A DNA stretch of 64,000 bases, taken from Acinetobacter brisouii CIP 110357. GTDB taxonomy: Bacteria; Pseudomonadota; Gammaproteobacteria; Pseudomonadales; Moraxellaceae. The DNA is taken from assembly GCF_000488275.1 (NCBI RefSeq), contig NZ_KI530762.1, positions 1 through 64,000 of the forward strand, in the 5' to 3' direction. Of the stretch, positions 53,641 through 62,291 are shown piece after piece; position 1 is the first letter of the stretch; each line of letters opens with the position of its first letter. Below the pieces are notes generated by a model. It saw only the letters and a program-made list of their open reading frames with translations, did not search any database and was not told the DNA's origin. Made by a program: the position numbers and the translations under genes.

Positions 53641-54144
53641 ATGGATTTTGCCCGAATTCGGAATCAGGATTTAAGCCTCGATTGTTTCGCTCCGATTGCA
53701 GATTTTCCAGCGTGTGGCGGGATTGGCAGTTTTATTGGGGTGGTACGCAATCATCATGCAGGACGTTCAGTCGATGCGCTGTGTTATACCGCTTATGCAC
53801 CTTTGGCCGAGAAAATGATTCGGCAGATTGAACAGGAAGTGCAAGCCAAATATGCGGTGCAGTATGTGCGGGTGGTACATCGGGTCGGCAAACTTGGGAT
53901 TGGTGGTAAAGCCATTATTGCCTTGGCTTATGCGGAACACCGCCGTGAAGCATTTGCCGCTTGCGAAGAAGCAGTGGAACGGGTCAAGCATGAAGTGCCT
54001 GTGTGGAAAGAAGAATTTTATAGTGATGGCACGAGCCAGTTTGTGACAGGCTGCTGTATTCGTAAAGACTACAGTGCCGAGGAGCATGAGCATTCAGGTC
54101 ATTCGCATGCACATAGCCATAGCCATGCCCATTCCCAGCATTAA
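53641..54144 (+). CDS. moaE: Molybdopterin synthase catalytic subunit (MoaE) with His-rich tail
   Basis: 167 residues. The MoaE core (about 1-146) is complete: GGIGSFIGVVRNHHAGRSV, VHRVGKLGIGGKAIIALAYAEHRREAF, and VPVWKEEFYSDG with the active-site lysine. The last 20 residues are an unusual His/Ser/Ala tail (EHEHSGHSHAHSHSHAHSQH) that normal MoaE lacks. This tail could bind Ni, Zn or another metal. It starts 2 bp after moaD. Confidence 0.94.
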   Translation: MDFARIRNQDLSLDCFAPIADFPACGGIGSFIGVVRNHHAGRSVDALCYTAYAPLAEKMIRQIEQEVQAKYAVQYVRVVHRVGKLGIGGKAIIALAYAEHRREAFAACEEAVERVKHEVPVWKEEFYSDGTSQFVTGCCIRKDYSAEEHEHSGHSHAHSHSHAHSQH

Positions 54145-54173
54145 CCCAATTTTCTTATTTGAGAACCATCATC

Positions 54174-55097
54174 ATGAAAAATGTTGCCATGAAAGCCGAG
54201 AGTTATCGGATTGCAGAAGCCCAAGCAGTGCTGTCTGCGCCGCCGCATTGTATTGAACTCTTACGGCAGGGCAATACGGAAAAAGGTGATGCACTCAAAA
54301 CCGCACGCATTGCAGGGATTTTAGCGGCCAAGCGGACTGATGAGCTGATTCCGCTGTGCCATCCATTGCCGATTTACCGTGCCGATGTTGAATTTGAACT
54401 GCATGATGCCGCAGTAACCATTGTGGCAACCGTGGAAACCATCGGGCCAACGGGGGTGGAAATGGAAGCCTTGACTGCCGCTAGCCTTGCGGCATTGACC
54501 TTGTATGACATGCTGAAACCGCACTGTGAGCCTGAAGACTTACAGATGGATCAGTGCCGATTACTCAAGAAAAAAGGCGGAAAATCGCATTTTGTGCGTC
54601 AATTAAAACATAGCCTACAAGCGTCGGTGATTGTGCTGTCCGATACGGTTGCTGCGGGCAAAAAACCTGACACTGCAGGGCAGAGCGTCATGCAGATGTT
54701 GCAAGAGGCGAATTTTAATGAGATTGCCTATCAGGTGATTGCCGATGATCCTACTGCGTTGCTGGCCTTGATCGAACAGCAAAAAAATCATTATCCGCTG
54801 ATTGTCACCGTAGGCGGTACAGGCTTAGGCCCGAAAGATTTGACCATAGAAACCTTGCAGCCCTTATTGCAACGTGAAATTCCGGGATTGATGGAAGCGG
54901 CGCGCAGTTTTGGACAAAAACGCACCCCGTATGCCGCCTTGTCACGTGGTGTGGCGGGTTATATCGAGCACAGTCTGGTGATTACCCTGCCAGGCAGTCG
55001 TGGTGGCGCGAGTGAATCGTTGACCGCGATTTTACCTGCATTGGTGCATCTGTTTGATGTACAAAAAAATATCCCACATGCGGGAGGTTATCAATGA
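54174..55097 (+). CDS. moaCB: MoaC-MoaB fusion protein
   Basis: About 307 residues. Residues 1 to about 145 are MoaC, cyclic pyranopterin monophosphate synthase (GNTEKGDALKTARIAGI, LIPLCHPLP, TGVEMEALTAAS, YDMLKP). Residues about 150-300 are a MoaB/MogA domain (VIVLSDTVAAGKKPDTAG, VTVGGTGLGPKD, LPGSRGGASESL), which adenylates molybdopterin. The two steps are not consecutive in the pathway, so fusion probably serves co-expression. ATG 54174 is preferred; ATG 54189 is possible. The stop overlaps moeA by ATGA. Confidence 0.93.
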   Translation: MKNVAMKAESYRIAEAQAVLSAPPHCIELLRQGNTEKGDALKTARIAGILAAKRTDELIPLCHPLPIYRADVEFELHDAAVTIVATVETIGPTGVEMEALTAASLAALTLYDMLKPHCEPEDLQMDQCRLLKKKGGKSHFVRQLKHSLQASVIVLSDTVAAGKKPDTAGQSVMQMLQEANFNEIAYQVIADDPTALLALIEQQKNHYPLIVTVGGTGLGPKDLTIETLQPLLQREIPGLMEAARSFGQKRTPYAALSRGVAGYIEHSLVITLPGSRGGASESLTAILPALVHLFDVQKNIPHAGGYQ

Positions 55098-56323
55098 GTG
55101 GCTGCGGCGCAGAACATGGGCTGATTTCGATTGATCAGGCATTGGCACTGATTGCACAAACCGTTCAGCCGTTGGGTCGTGAGCCTGTATCTGTCGAGCA
55201 GGCATTGCAGCGCATTTTGGTAGATGATGTGCATGCCCCTGTGGCATTGCCGATTTTTTCCCAAAGTGCAGTGGATGGCTATGCACTGGCAGCCGCACGG
55301 CATCCGATTGATGCAGGGCAATGCTTTCAGGTGATGGGCGAAGTCCGTGCTGGTCAAGTGGCAGATGTGGTACTTGAAGTTGGGCAAGCGGTACGGATTT
55401 TTACAGGCGGCAAAATTCCCGAAGGTACAACCACGGTGGCGCGTCAGGAAATTGTACAGCTCCACGTGGAACAACAGATTGAACTGACCGACGATCTGGC
55501 GAAGCATGCCGATATTCGCGATGCAGGCGAAGAAGTACAGGCAGGGCAAGTGCTCGCCACTCAAGGGCAGTCTTTGGGTGTCGGGGCGATTGCTGCACTG
55601 TGTATGGCAGGTGTGCAACACGTTTCAGTGTATCGCCAAGCCAAAATTGCGGTGGTGGTGACGGGGGATGAGGTCGCTAGCCATGTCGATGAATTACAGC
55701 AAGGCAAAATTTTTGATGCTAATACCCCGATGCTCAAAGCATGGTGTCAGCAACATCGCTTAGATGCAGAATTTTTCTTGGTGGCGGATCAAGAAACCGC
55801 ACTGACCGAGCTGCTACAGGATTTGAAATCCCGTTTTGATCTGATCATTACCACTGGTGGTGTGTCAGTCGGTGATTATGATTTTGTCCGACCTGTGGCA
55901 CTGAACTTGGGTTTTCAGCAGGTGTTCTGGAAGGTCAAACAAAAACCGGGCAAACCAATGTTTTTCGCCCATTCACAATCAGCAGAGCGCTGCTGTTATT
56001 TACTTGGATTACCGGGCAATCCTGCGGCGGTATATGTGGCGTTGCAAGTCTATGTCAGCAGTGTGCTGCGCGGACTGGCAGGGCAAAGCATTGCACCTGC
56101 ATGGGTTAGCGCTGTGCTGCAACATGATCTTAAACCAGATCGCCGTGAGCGTTTTTTAAGAATGTCAGCTGAAATTCAACAGGGTCAATTACAGGTGACT
56201 GCTTTGAAAAAACAGCAGTCGCACATGCTCAGTAATTTATTCGAGAGTAATTTTTTGCTGCGAGTTCCTACCGATACGGTGCTGAGTGCAGGCACATTAC
56301 TCAACGGCATTTATCTGGATTAG
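55094..56323 (+). CDS. moeA: Molybdopterin molybdenumtransferase (MoeA)
   Basis: 409 residues. Inserts molybdate into adenylated molybdopterin. The IFSQSAVDGYAL segment, GKIPEGTTTVARQE, the MoCF-binding core TTGGVSVGDYDFV, and the LPGNPAAVYVAL segment are all present. The start ATG overlaps the preceding stop (ATGA), so the two genes are translationally coupled. Confidence 0.95.
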   Translation: MSGCGAEHGLISIDQALALIAQTVQPLGREPVSVEQALQRILVDDVHAPVALPIFSQSAVDGYALAAARHPIDAGQCFQVMGEVRAGQVADVVLEVGQAVRIFTGGKIPEGTTTVARQEIVQLHVEQQIELTDDLAKHADIRDAGEEVQAGQVLATQGQSLGVGAIAALCMAGVQHVSVYRQAKIAVVVTGDEVASHVDELQQGKIFDANTPMLKAWCQQHRLDAEFFLVADQETALTELLQDLKSRFDLIITTGGVSVGDYDFVRPVALNLGFQQVFWKVKQKPGKPMFFAHSQSAERCCYLLGLPGNPAAVYVALQVYVSSVLRGLAGQSIAPAWVSAVLQHDLKPDRRERFLRMSAEIQQGQLQVTALKKQQSHMLSNLFESNFLLRVPTDTVLSAGTLLNGIYLD

Positions 56324-56333
56324 GATGATGAAC

Positions 56334-57101
56334 ATGCGCTTGATTTCTCAACTCAGTCTGCTACTGACGGGAACATTTGCAGCGCTGTGTGTGCAGGCAG
56401 GGGAAGTCAAAGTCTATGTCGCCGCCAGCCTGACCAATGCCGTGACCGAGATTGCCAATCTTTATCAGAAACAATATCCGAAGACCAAAGTCGTGCCTGT
56501 GTATGCGGCATCTTCTACGCTTGCCAAGCAAATCGTGGCGGGCGCACCCAGCGATATTTTCTTTTCTGCAGATCAGGACTGGATGAGTTATTTGCTGCAA
56601 AAACAGGAGGTCAGCACTCAATACGTCAAGCCTTTACTGCGCAATCAATTGGTATTGATCAGCCCGAAAAACCTGAATATCAAGGTTCAGACCAATAGCC
56701 ATTTTGCCTTTGCCCAAGCCTTTAGCGGTAAGTTATGTACAGGGCAAATGGAATCGGTTCCTGTTGGTAAATACGCCAAACAGAGCCTGATCAAACTGAA
56801 TTGGCTCAACAGCCTGCAAGGGCGGATTGTTGGAACAGATGATGTACGTGCTGCGCTGACCTTTGTCGAGCGTGGCGAGTGTAATGTCGGGATTGTCTAT
56901 AAAACCGATGCCTTAGTGAGCCACAAAGTCAAGATTATCGGGGTACTGCCTGATAACTCGCATGATGCGGTGATTTACCCTGTAGCACTGACTAAAGCCG
57001 GAGAGCAAAATCCTGAAGCCCAACAGTTTTATCGTTTTATGAGCCACAGTGTACAAGCTTTGGCGATTTTCCAGCATTATGGCTTTAGCATTAATCGCTG
57101 A
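56334..57101 (+). CDS. modA: Molybdate ABC transporter substrate-binding protein
   Basis: 255 residues from ATG 56334, chosen because AGGA at 56322 is spaced 8 bases; ATGs at 56325 and 56328 are too close. A signal peptide (residues 1 to about 22, ending CVQA) exports it to the periplasm. The ModA pattern VYVAASLTNAVTEIA, SSTLAKQIVAGAPSDIFFSADQDWM and VGIVYKTDAL is clear. It captures molybdate for ModBC. Confidence 0.94.
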   Translation: MRLISQLSLLLTGTFAALCVQAGEVKVYVAASLTNAVTEIANLYQKQYPKTKVVPVYAASSTLAKQIVAGAPSDIFFSADQDWMSYLLQKQEVSTQYVKPLLRNQLVLISPKNLNIKVQTNSHFAFAQAFSGKLCTGQMESVPVGKYAKQSLIKLNWLNSLQGRIVGTDDVRAALTFVERGECNVGIVYKTDALVSHKVKIIGVLPDNSHDAVIYPVALTKAGEQNPEAQQFYRFMSHSVQALAIFQHYGFSINR

Positions 57102-57112
57102 TCAGGTGCAGC

Positions 57113-57799
57113 ATGTTTTCCCCTGAAGAACTGAGTGCTCTGGCACTGTCCGCCAAAGTGGCATTGTGTGCAACCTTACTGTGTTTGCCTTTTGCGATTG
57201 CTGTGGCATGGAGTCTGGTGCATCTCCAGTTTCGGCTGAAATTTTTACTTGAAGCGTGTTTACAGTTGCCGATGGTCTTACCGCCTGTGGTGTTGGGTTA
57301 TGGCTTGCTGGTGCTGTTTGGTCATCAGGGCTGGATTGGGCATGCCTTGCAACAGCTCGGGATTCAGTTGGCATTTAACTGGAAAGGTGCGGTACTGGCA
57401 TCCATGGTGGTGGCATTTCCCCTCATGGTACAGCCGATCAAACTGTCATTTCAGTTGATTGATCAGCGGCTTGAACATGTGGCAGCCAGTCTAGGTGCCA
57501 ATCCGTGGCAGGTGTTTTATAGCATCAGTTTGCCGATGGCGATTCCGGGCATGATTATTGGCAGCATTTTATGTTTTAGCCGCAGTCTCGGTGAGTTCGG
57601 CGCGACGATTACCTTTGTCGGAAATATCCCCGATGAAACTCGTACCGTACCGATTGCGATTTATTCGCTGCTACAACAACCCGATGGTGAACAGATGGCG
57701 CTGCGTCTGGTGATGCTGTCGGTGGCTTTGGCATTTACGGCGCTGATTGCCAATCATTTGATTTTGCAGAAATATCAACAACGTTTGGGGCGGATGTAA
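57113..57799 (+). CDS. modB: Molybdate ABC transporter permease
   Basis: 228 residues with five to six membrane helices. The EAA loop that contacts the ATPase reads HVAASLGANPWQVFYSISLPMAIPG. LPMVLPPVVLGYGLLVL and SRSLGEFGATITFVGN are ModB features. It ends directly before modC. Confidence 0.94.
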   Translation: MFSPEELSALALSAKVALCATLLCLPFAIAVAWSLVHLQFRLKFLLEACLQLPMVLPPVVLGYGLLVLFGHQGWIGHALQQLGIQLAFNWKGAVLASMVVAFPLMVQPIKLSFQLIDQRLEHVAASLGANPWQVFYSISLPMAIPGMIIGSILCFSRSLGEFGATITFVGNIPDETRTVPIAIYSLLQQPDGEQMALRLVMLSVALAFTALIANHLILQKYQQRLGRM

Positions 57800-58444
57800 A
57801 TGCTGAACTGTCAGTTTGAATATCGCCAAGCCGATTTTGGTTTACAGGTTGATTTGCTGACCCAAGAGCCTGTGTTGGGGATTGTTGGGGCATCGGGTTC
57901 GGGAAAATCCAGTTTTTTCAAATGCCTTGCAGGATTGCTGCAACCGCAGCAAGGTAGAATTCAGCTCAATCAACAGACTGTATTTGACAGTCAGCAAGGG
58001 ATAGATGTGCCTGTGCATCAGCGTAATATTGCCTTTATTTTTCAGCAAGCCTGCCTGTTTCCGCATTTAAATGTCTTGCAAAATATTGGTTATGCCCAGC
58101 GCTGGAAAAAATCTTCGACCCCCAAATTTGCCAGTGCTTATATTGTAGAATTATTGGGTTTGGTGTCGTTATTAAAGCGCAAAGTCCATCAGCTTTCAGG
58201 CGGTGAAGCACAGCGGGTGGCGATTGCGCGGGCGCTGCTATCATCGCCTGATTTATTGTTACTGGATGAACCAACGACAGGTTTGGATCTGCAACTTCGC
58301 CAGCAGTTACTGAGTTTTTTAAATACCATTCAACAAGAACTGGCGATTCCGATGCTGTATATCACCCATCATTGGGAAGAACTGGAACAACTCAATGCCC
58401 CACAGCTTCATCTGGCTGCAGGGCGTTTGCATTATCAGGATTGA
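57800..58444 (+). CDS. modC: Molybdate ABC transporter ATPase, short form
   Basis: 214 residues. Walker A GASGSGKSS, signature LSGGEAQRVAIARAL, Walker B LLLLDEP and the switch histidine region ITHHWEE are intact, so it should be an active ATPase. Typical ModC proteins are about 350 residues with a C-terminal molybdate-binding MOP/TOBE domain, which is absent here. Regulation by internal molybdate through that domain is therefore lost. The start abuts the modB stop, and its 3' end overlaps the convergent MFS gene by 10 bp. Confidence 0.92.
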   Translation: MLNCQFEYRQADFGLQVDLLTQEPVLGIVGASGSGKSSFFKCLAGLLQPQQGRIQLNQQTVFDSQQGIDVPVHQRNIAFIFQQACLFPHLNVLQNIGYAQRWKKSSTPKFASAYIVELLGLVSLLKRKVHQLSGGEAQRVAIARALLSSPDLLLLDEPTTGLDLQLRQQLLSFLNTIQQELAIPMLYITHHWEELEQLNAPQLHLAAGRLHYQD

Positions 58445-59655
58445 GTGGAGAGGCGTTCGACTCGTTGTAAACGGCGACCTTCAACCCAGCGAATCCATAA
58501 ACTGATCAAGCCCATAATCGCTGCAAGCGTCACCACGGCTTGCCAGCCAGCCATCGCATAAGCCTTACTGCCCAGCCATGAACCCGATGCCATACCTGTA
58601 AACACACCTGTAAACAGTACCGCATTTAAACGACCGCGTGCAGTCGGTTCTAGGCTATACACCAGCGTTTGATGTGCCACCAAACTGGCTTGTAGCCCCA
58701 AGTCAAACCCAATTGCAGCAATCGCAATCAACAGTAGTTGCGCATGCATCGACAACATGGGTAACGCCCACATCGCCGCGAAAGATAGCATCACCAGTGC
58801 AGCGCCGAGTTGGGTCACCCGATGCGAACCATAACGGTCAGACAATGACCCTGCAATCGGTGCAGCCAAAGCACCTGCCGCACCTGCAATCCCAAAACCA
58901 CCTGCTGCTGCACTGCCCAAGTGATAATGCTCCGCCAACATCACTGCAAGGGTCGACCAAAAGGCACTAAAGGCAACCGAAAGCAGACCTTGAGCCAGTG
59001 CCGCACGGCGTAAAGCAGGATACTGTTGCCACAAATGCCGCATTGAACCGAGTAAGGCAAAGTAACTGAGCTGTGCATGCGGTTGAAAGCGTGGCAGTAC
59101 CCGCCATAAACCGTTTGCCACCACAAAGACACTGATTGCTGCCAGTTGGTACATGGCACGCCAGCCCCAGTAGGCTGCAATCACTCCACTGACGGTTCTC
59201 GACAATAAAATCCCCAATAACAGCCCTGTCATCACAGTGCCGACAAATTTACCTTGCTGCCCCGCAGGCGCGAGAATTGCTGCACTTGGGACAATGTCCT
59301 GTGCCATGGTTGCCGTAATGCCGACCACCAGACTAAACAGCAGCACACTGTAGAGCCCCTGACTCAGACTGAGTACCAATAAAGACACAATCAGCAACAG
59401 GCTTTTGATCAGAATCAGCACACGGCGATCATAGCGGTCGCCTAGTGGAATCAGGAAGAAAATCCCCAAAGCATAGCCGATTTGGGTCAGCATCGGAATC
59501 AGCCCTAAATTACCAACCGCGATATGCAAGTCACTGGCAAATAACGGCAAAATCGGTTGAGCATAGTACAGGCATGCCACGGCAATACCTGCACCTGTTG
59601 CCAGCATAAATACCAATAAGGACGAAACGGATCGGGTGGGGGCAGCAGTAGTCAT
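58435..59655 (-). CDS. MFS transporter (DHA1-like)
   Basis: 406 residues with 12 hydrophobic segments. YYAQPILPLFASDL in helix 1-2 and the loop IPLGDRYDRRVLILIK are typical of YnfM-type and related inner-membrane efflux proteins. GVIAAYWGWRAMYQLAAI marks the end of the first half. It is divergent from a LysR regulator with a palindromic operator between them, so the regulator probably controls it. The substrate is unknown. Confidence 0.87.
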   Translation of the reverse strand: MTTAAPTRSVSSLLVFMLATGAGIAVACLYYAQPILPLFASDLHIAVGNLGLIPMLTQIGYALGIFFLIPLGDRYDRRVLILIKSLLLIVSLLVLSLSQGLYSVLLFSLVVGITATMAQDIVPSAAILAPAGQQGKFVGTVMTGLLLGILLSRTVSGVIAAYWGWRAMYQLAAISVFVVANGLWRVLPRFQPHAQLSYFALLGSMRHLWQQYPALRRAALAQGLLSVAFSAFWSTLAVMLAEHYHLGSAAAGGFGIAGAAGALAAPIAGSLSDRYGSHRVTQLGAALVMLSFAAMWALPMLSMHAQLLLIAIAAIGFDLGLQASLVAHQTLVYSLEPTARGRLNAVLFTGVFTGMASGSWLGSKAYAMAGWQAVVTLAAIMGLISLWIRWVEGRRLQRVERLSTQS

Positions 59656-59741
59656 AATGGCAATCTCTTGATCGGGGCAGGAACAGACGGCTATTTTTGG
59701 ACAAATGGCGGCATTGTGGTAGCGGTGGTCATGGTAAAATA

Positions 59742-59762
59742 GTTATACGCCAAACGTATAAC
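59742..59762. promoter_or_regulatory. Candidate LysR operator (inverted repeat)
   Basis: GTTATACG-ccaaa-CGTATAAC is a perfect 8-bp inverted repeat with a 5-bp spacer. It ends 10 bp before the LysR start codon, in the divergent promoter region with the MFS gene. Confidence 0.6.
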
Positions 59763-59772
59763 CATAACCAAA

Positions 59773-60702
59773 ATGAAATCTCTTGAACGTATAGATCGGC
59801 TGGAACTGCTGCATACCCTGATTCGGATTGTTGAAACAGGTTCACTCTCGGGAGCGGCACGTCAGCTTGAAGTCTCGCAGGCAACTGTGAGTCGGCGTTT
59901 AAGTACGCTGGAGCAACTGCTTGGGGTAAAATTGCTGCTACGCACCACGCATGCGACCAAACTCACCGATGATGGCGAGCGCTGTTATCAGCATGCCAAA
60001 AACCTGATTGATGACTGGCTGAATCTGGAAGATGAGCTGAAACAGGTGGCGGATGAACCTGTCGGTTTGCTACGGGTACGTGCCCCACATGCCTTTGGAC
60101 AACAGCAATTGTTGCTGCCTGTTCTGGATTTTTTAAAGCGCTATCCTGCACTGAATATCGAATGGCGACTCAGTGATGCCGCACCTGATTTTTTGGCGGA
60201 TCATATCGACTGTGCGATTCATGTCGGTTTTGAACCTGACCCGAATACAGTGGCAATTTTACTGGCCGAAGTGCCACGGATTATGGTGGCAAGCCCTGAG
60301 CTGTTGGTACGTTTACCTAAGATTGAAAAGATTGAAGATTTACAAGATTTCCCTTGGCTGGAACTCAGTACTTATTATCGGCATGAAATTCACCTAAAAA
60401 ATCAACTCACGCAGCAAACTCAGCGTGTGCCGATCCAGTCTAGGCTTAGTACAGACAGTTTATTTGTCCTGAAAAATGCGGCATTGCAGGGCATAGGTGT
60501 CGCCCTGATTTCCAGTTGGCTGGCTGCAGATGCACTGGCAGAAGGGACACTGGTGAATATTCTGCCCGAGTGGCAAGCAGCGCCTTTGCCCGTATATCTG
60601 GTGTATCCGTGGGCGCGTTATTATCCAGCACGCCTGCGGCAGTTTTTGAGTTTAATGCGCGAGGTCATGCCGACCATTTCGGGCATGCAGCAACTTAAAT
60701 AA
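59773..60702 (+). CDS. LysR-family transcriptional regulator
   Basis: 309 residues. The N-terminal helix-turn-helix is clear (LIRIVETGSLSGAARQLEVSQATVSRRLSTLEQLLGVKLL), and the effector domain is complete. It belongs to the group in which the HTH sequence ends VSRRLSTLE, like many CrgA/AaeR-type regulators. It is divergent from the MFS exporter and likely regulates it and itself. The effector is unknown. Confidence 0.9.
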   Translation: MKSLERIDRLELLHTLIRIVETGSLSGAARQLEVSQATVSRRLSTLEQLLGVKLLLRTTHATKLTDDGERCYQHAKNLIDDWLNLEDELKQVADEPVGLLRVRAPHAFGQQQLLLPVLDFLKRYPALNIEWRLSDAAPDFLADHIDCAIHVGFEPDPNTVAILLAEVPRIMVASPELLVRLPKIEKIEDLQDFPWLELSTYYRHEIHLKNQLTQQTQRVPIQSRLSTDSLFVLKNAALQGIGVALISSWLAADALAEGTLVNILPEWQAAPLPVYLVYPWARYYPARLRQFLSLMREVMPTISGMQQLK

Positions 60703-61175
60703 AGACAAAAATTGGTGAAAGCTAGTGAATTCAGTGATTGCTTAGAATCTATTTTCGAATTTATGGAAATGTATGATGTGCGAAAATGTCATCCGCAACT
60801 GTTTGAGGCATGATGGAATTAATAAATAATTGTTTCTGCGACAAATTTGATTATTGGTAACTACTGACGAGTTTTGTGGTGAGGAGCATTGCTCCGCAAG
60901 GTAGTTTTGACTACTTTTTCCGAAACAAAAGTAGTGATGAGCTCCAAATATTTGATTTCAATGATAAGAGCCTATTATGAGTTTATTGAAATAATGGAAT
61001 TTATAATTAAACTTCTAAACTGATTTGTATTGCTTAAACAGTTTTCAAAACTGGCAATGCTGCTGATGATTTATGCTATTTTAGTAAAACTTTTACCCAC
61101 TCTTGGGTAAATGGATTCATTTTGTTGGCCTATGCCCGCGCATTTTATTATTTATTGATTTTGTTCGAGTTGATC
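60703..61175. other. Intergenic region with hairpins upstream of the HutC-like gene
   Basis: About 470 bp without a supported gene. It has a hairpin unit GAGGAGCATTGCTCCGCAAGG (60881-60901), immediately followed by a second hairpin ACTACTTTT...AAAAGTAGT (60910-60935). A palindrome TTTACCCA-ctct-TGGGTAAA (61092-61111) lies 65 bp before the next start codon. The first unit resembles two units at 38252-38303. Confidence 0.5.
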
Positions 61176-61946
61176 ATGACTAACCGTGTCTCTAACCCAC
61201 AGCAGCAAGCAGAGTTATCGCCATTGCACGACAGCCCGTTGCCGTTGTATGAACAAGTCAAACAACTGATTATTAAAAAAATCCAAGATGGAATTTGGCC
61301 AGCCAACTATAAAATTCCCTCAGAAATGGAGTTGGTCAAGTTGCTTGGCTGTAGCCGTATGACCATCAACCGTGCCTTGCGTGAACTGACCGAACAGCGC
61401 TTTCTGACCCGTATTCAGGGCGTGGGATCATTTGTGGCAGAGCGACAAAGCGAAGCGGCACTATTTCAGATCGACAACATCGCCAAAGAGATTGAAAGTC
61501 GTAACCATCGCCACCGTTCAGAGATTATTTTGCTGGAACAGATTCGCGCCAACAAGGAACAATGCCTGCAAATGCAGGTCGCGATTGGGCAGAAACTCTA
61601 CCATTCGATTTTGGTGCATTTTGAAAATGATATTCCTGTACAGCTTGAAGACCGTTTGGTCAATGCCGCGCTGATTCCCAATTATATTCAGCAGGATTTT
61701 ACCCAAATCACCCCGAACGATTATCTGGTGAAACGTGTGCCGATTAGTCAGGGTGAGCACATTGTGGAAGCGATTTTAGCCAATGCCAAAGAATGCAAAT
61801 GGCTGGAAATCAGCAAGACCGAACCGTGCCTATTGCTCAAACGCCGTACATGGACAGGTGAACATATTGTGTCGAGTGCCCGACTGATTTATCCAGGCAG
61901 CCGTTATTATCTGAAAGGCAAATTTACCCCGACCACGCGCTACTAA
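61176..61946 (+). CDS. GntR/HutC-family transcriptional repressor
   Basis: 256 residues from ATG 61176. The winged helix-turn-helix (LYEQVKQLIIKKIQDGIWPANYKIPSEMELVKLLGCSRMTINRALREL) is followed by a UTRA ligand-binding domain. It resembles HutC, the histidine-utilisation repressor, but no hut gene is in view. The downstream genes are glutamate dehydrogenase and probable astC. A palindrome resembling HutC operators lies before glutamate dehydrogenase, so it may control arginine or glutamate catabolism here. Confidence 0.88.
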   Translation: MTNRVSNPQQQAELSPLHDSPLPLYEQVKQLIIKKIQDGIWPANYKIPSEMELVKLLGCSRMTINRALRELTEQRFLTRIQGVGSFVAERQSEAALFQIDNIAKEIESRNHRHRSEIILLEQIRANKEQCLQMQVAIGQKLYHSILVHFENDIPVQLEDRLVNAALIPNYIQQDFTQITPNDYLVKRVPISQGEHIVEAILANAKECKWLEISKTEPCLLLKRRTWTGEHIVSSARLIYPGSRYYLKGKFTPTTRY

Positions 61947-62291
61947 GTTGTCTTGAAAATTCACGAAGTTGTACAAGTCAGATAGGATATGCACTGAAAA
62001 AATGCGTCTAAAAATTACAAAATGCTTTCGTTTAGTGCGTTAAAAATTGACGATTTTTGCTTTAAAAATGACAGTATCATGAAAATGATCATTAAAAATA
62101 TTATTATAAAATAATGTCTTATTAAATTTTTTTAAAATTTTTAATTCCCTCTCTATTTTTTTAAAAAAAACTGATTTATATTTCAACTTGTATATACAAG
62201 TTTATACATATACAGGATGTAGAGAGAGTCATTTTGATGCGCTCTTTGTAGAACTTAAAGCAACGGTAGCGAGTAAATACACGTGGGAAAT
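61947..62291 (+). other. Upstream region of glutamate dehydrogenase
   Basis: About 340 bp, very AT-rich, no ORF. It contains TTGTACAA (61969-61976), an ATCAT-gaaa-ATGAT palindrome near 62077, and the HutC-type palindrome at 62187-62200. Confidence 0.45.
62187..62200 (+). promoter_or_regulatory. Candidate HutC-family operator
   Basis: CTTGTATATACAAG is a perfect 14-bp palindrome that resembles the TGTATATACA-type sites bound by HutC proteins. A second partial match, TTTATACATATACAGG, follows at once. It lies about 90 bp before the glutamate dehydrogenase start. Confidence 0.6.
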
